NCBI RefSeq assembly: GCF_003259835.1
Contig: NZ_QLMI01000003.1
Coordinates: 62,001 to 126,000 of the forward strand
Direction of reading: 5' to 3'
Length of the DNA stretch: 64,000 nucleotides
From: Flavobacterium aquaticum
GTDB taxonomy: Bacteria; Bacteroidota; Bacteroidia; Flavobacteriales; Flavobacteriaceae
In this document: piece after piece, positions 15,578 through 24,337 of the stretch
Position numbering within the stretch: the stretch's first letter is position 1
How the letters are laid out: the number at the start of each line of letters is the position of its first letter
Program-made: the position numbers and the translations under genes
Notes under the pieces: generated by a model
Seen by the model: only the letters and a program-made list of their open reading frames with translations
What the model was told of the DNA's origin: nothing
Database searches by the model: none

Positions 15578-18562
15578 TTATTTATTAATCACTACTTTTT
15601 TAGTTGTTTTAGCACTTCCATTTTGGATGCTTAACATGTAAATTCCATCAGATAAATTTTCAACATTTAACGTTTCAATTGTATTAGAAGAAACTTTAGT
15701 AACTACTTTTCTTCCTTGAACATCAAATAATTCAAATGTAGTATCGCCAGTAACTGCTCCTAAATCAATATTAACAATACCTTTAGCTGGATTAGGATAC
15801 ACTTTTAAAGAACCTAAAACATTTTCATTTGAACTTAATGTTGAAGGTACAACGTTACAAAAATTTAACGAAACTGAATTAATTGTACCGCCATCCTGAT
15901 TACCAACATCTAACACATTTAAAGTCCATGTCCCATCAGCACTCAATCCGTTAAGAGCTGATAAACTTTGAAATGGTTTAACAGTACCTCCAACAACAGG
16001 AGAACTAGGTGAGCAAGTAACATCTTGTCCTGAATCATCAAGTACCGCTTGTATGTCTGGATACGAAGCATCCGCACCAACACATGGTTGATTAAATAAA
16101 ACAATCTCAGGTCTTCCAATTGATGCAGGTCCAGATAAGGTAATTATCATATCCCCAATCCAAGTGTGCGTAATATCCAAAGTTACATTTAAATCAGCTA
16201 TAGTCATTCCACCTGTAACAACAATTGGAACTGACGCACTACTATTAGCAACAACATCAATGGTCGCATTTGAAAAATCAGTAGCTGTAAATATATTATT
16301 ACATGTAATTATACCCGTTCTAAAATTATTAACAGTTGCAATGCTTGCATCCATCGTAGCACAACGATTGCTAGGAATAACTCTCCAATAGTAGGTCGTT
16401 TCAGATGCTAATCCAGTTAATAAATAACTTGCATTTGTTGTGTTTACATTTGCAAAAAGTGTAGAAAAATTAGGTTGTGTTGAAACTTGTAAATTATAAG
16501 ATTCATCATTAATATTTGAATTCCAATTAAAATTGGCCGAAGACCCTACAGAATTTAATGCATTTGCAGGTGAATTTAATACTGGATTCTGAAAGTTTAT
16601 GGAGTAAACTTTTAATTTTTTATATCTTGTTTCCGTTTCTATACCATTTGAACCTGAAATTCCAATTGTGTGAAATATCCCAGGCTGTACAGTGCTTAAT
16701 CCAGAAACTGTCATTGTTACAGTTCCATTAGCACTTAAAGTTGCAGGGCTAAAAGAAGCACTTGCTCCTGATGGTAATCCAACTGCAGAAAATGTAGTAG
16801 TAAAACTTCCTGATTGTTTATAATCAAAAGTATAAACTGCGTTTGAATTTGAACAAACTGTCAAATCATCTGATTTAGAAGTTATTGCGAAATTTGACGT
16901 AATTCCAGTAACAATCAAAGAATAGTCTTGTGAGCCCGAAACTAAAGTTCCTTTGTGTGTAATTGTAATAACATAATCTCCGGCTGTAGGTGTATCAATT
17001 TTAATTACTTCAATATTATCTACATTATTATCTCCATTTCTTAGAGCTGGTGAAGAAGGAGTAGCTTGCAATCTCCATGGATAAAATGTTGTTGTTCCGT
17101 CTTTCGTAACTCTTACATCTAAATCGTTTACCAAAGCTCTAGTGGTACTATTATCTCCCCACGTACCATCATTTGCAGTACCTGGTAAATCTGTCCATGT
17201 GATAGACACAATCAATGGATTGTTTACACCTCCACTAGATTTTACTGTCATAGTAGCCGTTTGTCCTTGACTTAAATTATCTTCTGACACCCAAGAAGTT
17301 AAACCATTACCTGTTAAAGTTTCAACAGCTTTTTTAGCATTTAACAAGCCCCATCCAAATCTTGCATCAGGACCTGTGTTTCCAGCATCATCAGCAGTAT
17401 GACATGCTAATCCTCTTAAAGTAGCGGCTTTCATAAAGCCATTAGTTAAATTTTTGTGGTGTTGCTGAACTAATAGCAATGTACCTGAAACATTTGGAGA
17501 AGACATCGAAGTTCCATCATATGAATCAGTTGCTGTATTACTTGTGGCAACAGTTGATAAAACCCCCGTACCATTACCAGCAATATCTGGTTTTATTCTT
17601 CTATCATCTGTAGGTCCTTGACTACTGCCTGAATTTATAATAACACTAGTTAAAGAACCATCTGCTGCAATAGTAGCATCTTGAGCATTTGCTACAATTA
17701 AAGCATTTTTAGATGTTTTATTTCCTGTTAATTTGTCAAAACCTGATGCTATAGGATTTGTATTATTGTTATTTGTCCCGTCATTTCCCGCAGACATTAC
17801 TGGTAAATAATATGGAGCTAAATATGTTATCTCGTCCCAAGATCTTGCTGCATCTGAATAAGCTCCAATATACCAAGCAGGTAATAATGTTGAACCACTT
17901 CCAACACGAACACCGTAAGAATGATTGGAAATTAACATCCCCAATAAAATTTCTGAAAGCGCTTCTGATTCATCATTTGTCCAATTAAATGTTCTAGCTG
18001 TTGCTTGAGGAGCCATACCCTTAACACCCGAAGAAGTCGAATTCCATGGTAATGCTATCATAGTTCCTGTAACATGAGTTGCATGTTGAGAATCATTTGA
18101 TGTGAAAACTGATCTTGTGTCGTCAACAGTAGTTACTCTTCCACTGAAACCGCTGTGAGTACGTCTCACTACATCACCATCCCAAACTCTTGCAACCATT
18201 CCTTGACCATTCAAAGTCAAACCCATTCCTCCACCAGTATGTAAAAAGTTTGCTCTAGTAGATCTAGCAGCCGCTACGTTAGTTGTAGCATAATAAATAG
18301 GATAACCATCTGGCGTTAAAGCCATTAATTCTTGAACAGAGCCTTTTTCATCTTTAATGATGATTGGCCAACCTTTTTTATTGGCTTCAGCAATAGCTTT
18401 TGTTCTTTCAGCATCTTCTTTTTGTTTATAAAAGTCGATTTTTTGTTTGATTTTCTCTAAATCATAATTTTTCGTGATTTTAGCCACATCTTCTTTTGTT
18501 TGAGAAAACACAAAACCCGAAAAAGTTAATGAAAAAATAAATAGTAATCTTCTGATTTTCAT
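15578..18562 (-). CDS. Secreted subtilisin-like (S8) peptidase with P domain and type A type IX sorting signal
   Basis: A 994-residue exported protease. Signal peptide about 1-21; a propeptide-like region to about 100; S8 catalytic domain about 110-400 with the triad D128 (or D130) in RVWDGD, H160 in SQHATHVTGT and S352 in YDGTSMSSP, plus oxyanion N260 in SAGND. A jelly-roll region (NPLIVSITWTD) follows, then an Fn3-like domain near 655-735, a proprotein-convertase P domain near 754-904 (ITHTWIGDMIITL to GGTINSVSLNFC), and a C-terminal type A sorting domain from about 917 (LKVYPNPAKGIVNID, ending TTKKVVINK). It is a probable nutrient protease secreted by the type IX system. A -7 element lies 33 bases upstream of the ATG. 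Confidence 0.95.
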   Translation of the reverse strand: MKIRRLLFIFSLTFSGFVFSQTKEDVAKITKNYDLEKIKQKIDFYKQKEDAERTKAIAEANKKGWPIIIKDEKGSVQELMALTPDGYPIYYATTNVAAARSTRANFLHTGGGMGLTLNGQGMVARVWDGDVVRRTHSGFSGRVTTVDDTRSVFTSNDSQHATHVTGTMIALPWNSTSSGVKGMAPQATARTFNWTNDESEALSEILLGMLISNHSYGVRVGSGSTLLPAWYIGAYSDAARSWDEITYLAPYYLPVMSAGNDGTNNNNTNPIASGFDKLTGNKTSKNALIVANAQDATIAADGSLTSVIINSGSSQGPTDDRRIKPDIAGNGTGVLSTVATSNTATDSYDGTSMSSPNVSGTLLLVQQHHKNLTNGFMKAATLRGLACHTADDAGNTGPDARFGWGLLNAKKAVETLTGNGLTSWVSEDNLSQGQTATMTVKSSGGVNNPLIVSITWTDLPGTANDGTWGDNSTTRALVNDLDVRVTKDGTTTFYPWRLQATPSSPALRNGDNNVDNIEVIKIDTPTAGDYVITITHKGTLVSGSQDYSLIVTGITSNFAITSKSDDLTVCSNSNAVYTFDYKQSGSFTTTFSAVGLPSGASASFSPATLSANGTVTMTVSGLSTVQPGIFHTIGISGSNGIETETRYKKLKVYSINFQNPVLNSPANALNSVGSSANFNWNSNINDESYNLQVSTQPNFSTLFANVNTTNASYLLTGLASETTYYWRVIPSNRCATMDASIATVNNFRTGIITCNNIFTATDFSNATIDVVANSSASVPIVVTGGMTIADLNVTLDITHTWIGDMIITLSGPASIGRPEIVLFNQPCVGADASYPDIQAVLDDSGQDVTCSPSSPVVGGTVKPFQSLSALNGLSADGTWTLNVLDVGNQDGGTINSVSLNFCNVVPSTLSSNENVLGSLKVYPNPAKGIVNIDLGAVTGDTTFELFDVQGRKVVTKVSSNTIETLNVENLSDGIYMLSIQNGSAKTTKKVVINK

Positions 18563-18594
18563 AGTAGTTAGTAGGTTTATTGATAATTAATTTA

Positions 18595-18602
18595 CAAATA
18601 TA
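18595..18602 (-). promoter_or_regulatory. Promoter -7 element of the S8 peptidase gene
   Basis: Read on the minus strand this is TATATTTG, matching TAnnTTTG, with transcription expected near 18588 and a leader of about 26 bases. No convincing -33 TTG is seen. Confidence 0.4.
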
Positions 18603-18692
18603 TAATTATTTATTAAAATCACTAATGTTTTATACTTTTTTAATATTTGTTGAAAAGCATTGTTTTACTACATTTACGAAAAAATAGATTTT

Positions 18693-20132
18693 ATGGTTTT
18701 AAGTAGATTTTGGTTAGTGATATTTATATCGTCTATCTTTTTTATTGTTTTCGGATTGTTTTCATCGCAATATTATTCCATTGATTATGTTTTGAACGGA
18801 AAACAAGGCGAACCACTTTTAATTGGTGAAAAATATTTAAAAGAAGTGCCCAAATTTGTGCAAGACAGCGTACAAAAAGCGGAAGATAAAACATTCATTA
18901 TTAATAAAAATGAAAAGGATGCAGACACTACCTACATCTATAATAATCAAACTGTAAAAATCTACAGCGGTAAACAAAAAGCAGATGGTTTACTTCCTAT
19001 GACTAAAAGCAGTTTGTTTGATTTGATTCTGCCATTGATTGCTTATTTAGCTTTCTTTTGTGGAATAATGGAATTGCTTATTATTTCAGGAGCTTCAGAA
19101 AGATTGGCTAAGAAATTAAGTCCATTATTTGCAAAAGTTTTTCCTTCGATTCCTAAAAACCACGAGTCGATTTCTTATATGACGTTGAATTTTTCCGCCA
19201 ACTTCTTAGGATTAGATTCAGCTGCAACACCATTTGGTTTGAAAGCCATGCAAAGTTTACAAGAACTTAACGAAGATAAAGACAAAGCGAGTGATGCCCA
19301 AATCATGTTTATGTGTTTGCATGCAGCGGGTTTAACATTAATTCCAACATCCATTATTGGTTATCGAGCTGCAGAACACGCTGCAAATCCAGCAGATGTA
19401 ATGTTGCCTTGTATTATTACATCGTTCATCGGAACTATTGCTGCATTCATTTTAGTCGGAATTAAACAAAAAGTAAACTTCAAAAGCGCTTCTTTATTAG
19501 CGGCTTTAATGGGAGTTATCGGTGCGATTGTGGGATTATTATTCTACGTAAACAGTTTGGATTTAATCGGAAAAAACTATTTTACTTCTAACCTTTCGGG
19601 ATTATTGTTAATCTTGATTATCGGCGGAACCTTGATATTTTCTTTCGTTCAAGAGAAAAAATTCGTTGAACAAAAAACAACGATTTTCGATACTTTTGTA
19701 ACCGGTGCTAACAACGGATTAAAAACCGGAGTAACCATTTTCCCTTATGTTATGGGAATGTTAGTGGCGATTTCATTATTCAGAAATAGTGGCTTGTTTG
19801 AAATTATTGCCAACGGAATTTCCTTTTTATTTGCACATCTTGGAGTAGCAAAAGAAATCACCGATTCATTGCCTGTGGCGATGTTGCGCCCTTTTAGTTC
19901 TGGTGGTTCACGAGGATTTATGATTGATGCCATGAAGCAATTTGGCCCTGATTCTTTAACAGGAAGATTAAGTTGTATTTTCCAATGTAGCGCTGAAACG
20001 ACTTTCTATGTAATTGCGGTTTATTTTGGAAGTATCAACGTGAAAAACACCCGTTATACATTAGGCATGATGCTTTTAGTAGATTTAATCTGCGTGATTA
20101 CAGCGATTTTTGTGGCGAGTTGGTTTTTTTAA
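18693..20132 (+). CDS. Nucleoside-recognition (SpmA/SpmB-like) membrane protein
   Basis: An integral membrane protein of 479 residues from the preferred ATG at 18693 (MVLSRFWLV); an upstream ATG at 18660 would add 11 residues that do not look like a membrane-protein start. It fuses two Gate/nucleoside-recognition halves: an SpmA-like part around 105-215 (FCGIMELLIISGASERLAKKL, then NFLGLDSAATPFGLKAM) and an SpmB-like part after 340 (PVAMLRPFSSGGSRGFMID, then FQCSAETTFY). A soluble loop of about 75 residues follows the first helix. Fused forms are usual in Bacteroidota; the transported substrate is unknown. A small membrane-protein gene follows after 54 bases. Confidence 0.85.
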   Translation: MVLSRFWLVIFISSIFFIVFGLFSSQYYSIDYVLNGKQGEPLLIGEKYLKEVPKFVQDSVQKAEDKTFIINKNEKDADTTYIYNNQTVKIYSGKQKADGLLPMTKSSLFDLILPLIAYLAFFCGIMELLIISGASERLAKKLSPLFAKVFPSIPKNHESISYMTLNFSANFLGLDSAATPFGLKAMQSLQELNEDKDKASDAQIMFMCLHAAGLTLIPTSIIGYRAAEHAANPADVMLPCIITSFIGTIAAFILVGIKQKVNFKSASLLAALMGVIGAIVGLLFYVNSLDLIGKNYFTSNLSGLLLILIIGGTLIFSFVQEKKFVEQKTTIFDTFVTGANNGLKTGVTIFPYVMGMLVAISLFRNSGLFEIIANGISFLFAHLGVAKEITDSLPVAMLRPFSSGGSRGFMIDAMKQFGPDSLTGRLSCIFQCSAETTFYVIAVYFGSINVKNTRYTLGMMLLVDLICVITAIFVASWFF

Positions 20133-20186
20133 CGAGTTGAATTCCAGCAATATTTGAAAAAAAACAGGTATTAAAAAAAATTAAAA

Positions 20187-20390
20187 ATGAGTTTTTTTGA
20201 AGATATAATTATCAATTTAGGACAAGAGGGCATGTACTTCTTTTTTAAAAGATTGGGCATGCTGGCCAAATGGATTTGTTATTCAGGAAAAAAACCATTC
20301 ACTGAAATTAAGAATGAAAATTGGAATACTAGGTTAGGCTTCGTTTTGTTTTTAATTATAGTTGGGATAATAATTTATATTGTAAATTAA
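20187..20390 (+). CDS. Small single-pass membrane protein, unknown function
   Basis: A 67-residue protein that I do not recognise. The C-terminal third is one hydrophobic helix (LGFVLFLIIVGIIIYIV), and the N-terminal part is aromatic and mildly basic (MYFFFKRLGMLAKWICYSGKK). A gap of 54 bases after the nucleoside-recognition gene and 75 bases before fumarase, all on the plus strand, suggests it could be co-transcribed with either. Codon use resembles its neighbours and the ORF fits the gap, so it is probably real. Confidence 0.6.
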   Translation: MSFFEDIIINLGQEGMYFFFKRLGMLAKWICYSGKKPFTEIKNENWNTRLGFVLFLIIVGIIIYIVN

Positions 20391-20465
20391 TTCCTCAAAG
20401 TTTTAAAAACCTTGCAGGTTAGAAAAACAAAAATCCGTAACTTTACCTTTCAAAACATACATAAA

Positions 20466-22067
20466 ATGGACTTTTTATATCAAGACCCGTATCCAATTTT
20501 AAAAGACGATACACACTACAAAAAATTAACTTCAGATTACGTAAAAGTAGAGCAATTTGGCGATAGAGAAATCTTAGTGGTGGATCCAAAAGGATTAGAA
20601 TTATTAGCACAAGAAGCTATGGACGACGTATCGTTTATGTTGCGTTCGGCACATTTGCAAAAACTAAGAAACATTATCGAAGACCCAGAAGCAACAGACA
20701 ACGACCGTTTTGTGGCTTATAATTTATTGCAAAACGCTGCGGTTGCCGTTGAAGGTCAATTGCCTTCTTGCCAAGATACTGGAACTGCAATTGTAGTTGC
20801 CAAAAAAGGTGAAAACGTTTACACAGGAGTTGATGATGGCGAATGGTTATCAAAAGGAATTTACAATACGTACCAAAATAAAAATCTTCGTTACTCGCAA
20901 ATTGTTCCGATTTCAATGTTTGAAGAGAAAAATTCAGGTTCCAACTTACCGGCTCAAATTGATATTTATGCGAAAAAAGGAAGTTCGTATGAATTCTTAT
21001 TTTTAACAAAAGGTGGTGGTTCGGCGAACAAAACGTTTTTATATCAAAAGACAAAATCGTTGTTGAATGAAAAATCGTTAGACGAATTTGTTCGTGAGCG
21101 TATTATGGATTTAGGAACAGCAGCTTGTCCTCCGTATCACTTAGCTATCGTTATCGGTGGAACTTCTGCGGAAGCGAATTTAGCAGCCGTAAAGAAAGCA
21201 TCAGCTGGTTATTATGACAATCTTCCTACTTCTGGAAACATGGCAGGTCAGGCGTTTCGCGATTTAGAGTGGGAAAAAAGAGTACAAATTATTTGTCAAG
21301 AAAGTCAAATTGGAGCCCAATTTGGTGGAAAATATTTAACGCATGATGTTCGTGTGATTCGTTTACCTCGTCACGCGGCTTCTTGTCCGGTGGGAATGGG
21401 AGTTTCTTGTTCGGCAGATAGAAATATCAAAGGAAAAATCACAAAAGACGGAATTTTCTTAGAGCAATTGGAAACCAATCCAGCACAGTTTTTACCTGAA
21501 ACTGCTCCTCATTTAGAACCAGCGGTTGAGATTGATTTGAACAAACCAATGGCTGAAATTTTAGCAGAGTTATCAAAATATCCAATCAAAACACGTTTAA
21601 AATTAAACGGAACTTTGATTGTGGCTCGTGATATTGCGCATGCCAAAATCAAAGAATTGTTAGACGCTGGTAAACCAATGCCAGAATATTTCAAAAATCA
21701 CCCAGTATATTACGCAGGTCCAGCGAAAACTCCAGACGGAATGCCATCAGGAAGTTTTGGACCAACAACTGCTGGAAGAATGGACGTTTATGTAGACGAA
21801 TTCCAAGCGGCTGGCGGAAGTATGATTATGTTAGCCAAAGGCAACCGAAGCAAAGACGTAATGAACGCTTGTAAAAAACACGGTGGATTCTATCTAGGTT
21901 CGATTGGTGGTCCTGCTGCGATTTTAGCGAAAGAAAACATCTTATCGGTTGAAGTAGTAGATTTCCCAGAATTAGGTATGGAAGCCGTAAGAAAAATCGA
22001 AGTAAAAGATTTCCCAGCTTTTATTATTACGGATGATAAAGGAAATGATTTCTTTATGAATCTGTAA
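20466..22067 (+). CDS. fumA: Class I fumarate hydratase (iron-sulfur type)
   Basis: Interconverts fumarate and malate in the TCA cycle using a [4Fe-4S] cluster. The start is the ATG at 20466 ([10 protein letters not shown], 533 residues); the frame extends upstream through a TTG, but that part encodes basic, non-conserved residues and covers a CTTGCAGGTT repeat fragment. Both domains of the two-part enzyme are present: the N-terminal lyase domain with cluster cysteines in [12 protein letters not shown], in [12 protein letters not shown] and around [15 protein letters not shown], and the C-terminal swivel domain with [13 protein letters not shown] and [11 protein letters not shown]. The oxygen-sensitive class I type rather than FumC is notable in an organism that also has oxygen-dependent HemF. 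A hairpin terminator follows. Confidence 0.95.
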   Translation: MDFLYQDPYPILKDDTHYKKLTSDYVKVEQFGDREILVVDPKGLELLAQEAMDDVSFMLRSAHLQKLRNIIEDPEATDNDRFVAYNLLQNAAVAVEGQLPSCQDTGTAIVVAKKGENVYTGVDDGEWLSKGIYNTYQNKNLRYSQIVPISMFEEKNSGSNLPAQIDIYAKKGSSYEFLFLTKGGGSANKTFLYQKTKSLLNEKSLDEFVRERIMDLGTAACPPYHLAIVIGGTSAEANLAAVKKASAGYYDNLPTSGNMAGQAFRDLEWEKRVQIICQESQIGAQFGGKYLTHDVRVIRLPRHAASCPVGMGVSCSADRNIKGKITKDGIFLEQLETNPAQFLPETAPHLEPAVEIDLNKPMAEILAELSKYPIKTRLKLNGTLIVARDIAHAKIKELLDAGKPMPEYFKNHPVYYAGPAKTPDGMPSGSFGPTTAGRMDVYVDEFQAAGGSMIMLAKGNRSKDVMNACKKHGGFYLGSIGGPAAILAKENILSVEVVDFPELGMEAVRKIEVKDFPAFIITDDKGNDFFMNL

Positions 22068-22102
22068 AGTATTAAGATAAAAGAATTAAGTATTAAGACA
22101 AA

Positions 22103-22133
22103 CCTGTGAGTTGAAAAACTTGCAGGTTTTTTT
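22103..22133 (+). terminator. Terminator of the fumarase gene, with GAAA loop
   Basis: CCTGTGAGTT - GAAA - AACTTGCAGG and then seven T residues. In RNA the 10-base stem is complete if two G-U wobbles are allowed, and the loop is a stable GNRA tetraloop. A second, nearly identical copy lies at 22629-22659. Just upstream is a direct repeat of AAGTATTAAGA. Confidence 0.85.
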
Positions 22134-22569
22134 ATTTAAAATAAGATTCTAATAACGTTATTGCCTTTTTGACTTTACTGTCAAATGTAAATTTAAAAAT
22201 GACCATAAAAACAATCAAAAAAGGAAAAAACAATAATACTTGTTTATCTTGTGTTTTGAAATAAACAAAGCCTATAAAAAGAGGTTCTATCAAAATAATA
22301 ATCCACAAAACTTTTTTCATCATTGCACTCAACTGAAACTCTAAATCCATTTGATTGCCATGAATTTTTCCTAATATTTCAGGTCGAAATTGTTCTCTTG
22401 GACCGTAATCAAAGGTTGGTTTAATGTTAATTTCTCCACTTAAATTTACATTTCCTTCAAAATCAAATTTAGAATTCTCACGATGAAAATTTTCAACCTT
22501 AGTTTGAAGAATTGCAATGATTTCTTCTTTTGAAAGTGAGGTCTTTATGATGTGTGATTTTTTGAACAT
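22132..22569 (-). CDS. Two-helix membrane protein, unknown function
   Basis: A 145-residue protein that I do not recognise. I take the ATG at 22569 (MFKKSHIIKTS) as start; the frame also reaches a TTG at 22590 but that adds only seven residues. The first 80 residues are soluble and look like a compact alpha/beta domain (SLSKEEIIAILQTKVENF, then FDYGPREQFRPEILGKIHG). Two hydrophobic helices follow at about 88-104 and 110-127, with a short basic tail. The shape recalls small membrane-bound sensor or immunity-type proteins of Bacteroidota, but no function can be assigned. It lies between the two copies of the GAAA-loop hairpin. Confidence 0.55.
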   Translation of the reverse strand: MFKKSHIIKTSLSKEEIIAILQTKVENFHRENSKFDFEGNVNLSGEINIKPTFDYGPREQFRPEILGKIHGNQMDLEFQLSAMMKKVLWIIILIEPLFIGFVYFKTQDKQVLLFFPFLIVFMVIFKFTFDSKVKKAITLLESYFK

Positions 22570-22584
22570 GATTTTAAAATTTAA

Positions 22585-22620
22585 ACGCAAAGGTGCAAAG
22601 TTTTTCGCAAAGCACGCAAA
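22585..22620. repeat. CGCAAAG-type intergenic repeat
   Basis: ACGCAAAGGTGCAAAG followed by CGCAAAGCACGCAAA: four loosely spaced copies of the motif CGCAAAG or GCAAAG. It is the reverse orientation of the CTTTGCG repeats at 37911-37960 and within 49530-49690. Confidence 0.6.
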
Positions 22621-22628
22621 ATAGGAAA

Positions 22629-22659
22629 CCTGTGAGTTGAAAGACTTGCAGGTTTTTTT
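22629..22659 (+). repeat. Second copy of the GAAA-loop hairpin
   Basis: CCTGTGAGTT - GAAA - GACTTGCAGG then seven T residues, one base different from the copy at 22103-22133. Its T-tract lies on the plus strand although the flanking genes are both on minus, so here it cannot end a neighbouring transcript; it looks like a duplicated element. Its T-tract runs into the stop codon of the next minus-strand gene. Confidence 0.75.
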
Positions 22660-22993
22660 ATTTTTTTATTTCTGCAGAATAAAAGTTATTAAAAACACCT
22701 AATGAGTCTTCATTTATTTCATAATCTACCAAATCTTCATTGGAAGTAATTACAATAGAAAACCTATTATTTTCAAATTGACCAATAGCCGAAATTCCTC
22801 TTTGTGATTCATCTGCAACAGTTAATCCTTTTGGTAATTTAAACAATACCGAATCACCTGAAAAATAGCCAATCTCAATATCTTTTTTCAATCTTCCTAA
22901 TTCTCTTGTTGGTTCATTTATTGCATCACTCAAATAATTTAAACCAAAAATAATATTCAATAGAATTGATAAAATAAAAATTACTTTTTTCAT
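22658..22993 (-). CDS. Small exported or membrane-anchored protein, unknown function
   Basis: A 111-residue protein with a hydrophobic N-terminus (MKKVIFILSILLNIIFGLNYL) that is either a signal peptide without a clear cleavage site or a membrane anchor. The remaining ~85 residues are acidic and beta-rich, with motifs such as GDSVLFKLPKGLTVAD that suggest a small beta domain. There is no lipobox and no domain I recognise. The gene lies 88 bases upstream of the membrane-protein gene at 22132-22569 on the same strand, and its stop codon overlaps the T-tract of the repeat hairpin. Confidence 0.55.
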   Translation of the reverse strand: MKKVIFILSILLNIIFGLNYLSDAINEPTRELGRLKKDIEIGYFSGDSVLFKLPKGLTVADESQRGISAIGQFENNRFSIVITSNEDLVDYEINEDSLGVFNNFYSAEIKK

Positions 22994-23099
22994 AACTATA
23001 TATTTTAATTAACTCAAATAGTTAAGTGAGATTCCTTCGGAATTACAAACTATGCGCAAAATACTGAACACTTCAAACTGACCACTGACCACTTTAAAC

Positions 23100-24266
23100 C
23101 TACTCCACAAACAACACCAAACCTTTTAAATAATGACCTTCTGGGTGGTAAATGTTGGTTGGGTGATCGGGTCCTTGTTCTAATTTATGCAAAACTCTAA
23201 TGTTTCTTCCAGTCTCAATGGCTGCTGCGGCAACGGTGTTGTAAAACAAAACATCATCAATAACTTGTGAGCATGAGAACGTAAATAAAATTCCGTTAGG
23301 CGCTAAGGCTTTTAATCCGGCAATATTTAGACGTTTATAAGCTTGTGTCGCAGTGTGTTTGCTTTTGATGCTTTTCGCGAAAGCGGGTGGATCTAAAACA
23401 ATTACATCATATTGTTGCGTGTGCTCTTTCATGAAGTTGAACACATCATCAGCTACAGCTTTATGATTGGCATTTGGAAAATTTAATTCCATATTACTCG
23501 CTGCTAAGTCCACAGCTTTTTGAGAAATATCCACCGAAGTTACTAATTCTGCTCCAGCGCTCATGGCGTAAATTGAAAATCCGCCAGTGTAACAAAACGT
23601 GTTTAATACTTTTTTTCCTTTTGAGAATTCACCTAATAATTTTCGATTTTCGCGTTGGTCTAAGAAGAAACCTGTTTTTTGTCCTTCTACCCAATTTACT
23701 GAAAACAAAATGTTGTTCTCTTTCGCAACTGCTTCAACTTTGTTTCCGAATAGAAAATAATCAGTTCCTGTATTTGGTAAAGTTCCTGAACTTTTGCAAT
23801 AAATCGTTTCGCAATAGTCTGGAAAATTCGATTTTATGGCTTCCGCGATTTGCTCCATTTGAAGAAAAACCCCTGTTGAATGCGCTTGAATTACCCAATT
23901 TTTATCGTAATAATCAATAATCAATCCCGAAATTCCGTCTCCTTCTCCGTGAATCACACGAAAAGCATTCGTAACTTCAAAATCCAATATTTGGGTACGT
24001 AAATACCAAGCCGATTGTAATTTGGCTGCCCAAAAGTTCTCAGAAAAAGTTTCATCTCCGAAAGTCAAAATACGAACTACGATACTTCCTTTATCACTGA
24101 AATATCCGGTTCCTAAATGATTGTTTTTCGAATCGACTACATCCACCATTTCTCCATCGTTTATTTCACGACTTACACCGTAAACCGCACCACTGAAAAT
24201 CCAAGGATGACGACGTTGAATAGATTTTTCTTTACCTGATTTTAAAATTACTTTTGGAAAACTCAT
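23100..24266 (-). CDS. rlmI: RlmI-family 23S rRNA (cytosine-C5) methyltransferase
   Basis: A 388-residue SAM-dependent methyltransferase matching RlmI, which makes m5C1962 in E. coli 23S rRNA. An N-terminal PUA domain covers about 1-75 (SFPKVILKSGKEKSIQRRHP, then PWIFSGAVYGV). The middle EEHRE-like domain is followed by the Rossmann domain from about 190: VEGQKTGFFLDQRENR, motif I VLNTFCYTGGFS, motif IV VLDPPAFAKS and the catalytic-cysteine region FSCSQ. The substrate position is inferred from family membership only. It is a single gene; a palindromic repeat lies just upstream of the start codon. Confidence 0.92.
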   Translation of the reverse strand: MSFPKVILKSGKEKSIQRRHPWIFSGAVYGVSREINDGEMVDVVDSKNNHLGTGYFSDKGSIVVRILTFGDETFSENFWAAKLQSAWYLRTQILDFEVTNAFRVIHGEGDGISGLIIDYYDKNWVIQAHSTGVFLQMEQIAEAIKSNFPDYCETIYCKSSGTLPNTGTDYFLFGNKVEAVAKENNILFSVNWVEGQKTGFFLDQRENRKLLGEFSKGKKVLNTFCYTGGFSIYAMSAGAELVTSVDISQKAVDLAASNMELNFPNANHKAVADDVFNFMKEHTQQYDVIVLDPPAFAKSIKSKHTATQAYKRLNIAGLKALAPNGILFTFSCSQVIDDVLFYNTVAAAAIETGRNIRVLHKLEQGPDHPTNIYHPEGHYLKGLVLFVE

Positions 24267-24284
24267 TTTCTTTAAAATATATAA

Positions 24285-24317
24285 AAACCTGACAAGTTTT
24301 GGAAACCTGTCAGGTTT
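24285..24317. repeat. Palindrome of the AACCTGACAGGTT family, copy 2
   Basis: Arms AAACCTGACAAGTTT (24285-24299) and AAACCTGTCAGGTTT (24303-24317) with a TGG loop; one G-T wobble breaks an otherwise perfect 15-base stem. It lies between scoB (stop at 24338) and rlmI (start at 24266), both on minus. Same core as the hairpin at 3881-3911. Confidence 0.85.
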
Positions 24318-24337
24318 AAAATTATAAACTCTTTTTA

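Noticed and set aside
20674..21054. 126-codon minus-strand open frame inside the fumarase gene
   Set aside because: Antisense shadow of a conserved enzyme; composition is unlike real proteins in this window.
23474..23920. 148-codon plus-strand open frame inside rlmI
   Set aside because: Antisense shadow of the conserved methyltransferase domain; no promoter or family features.
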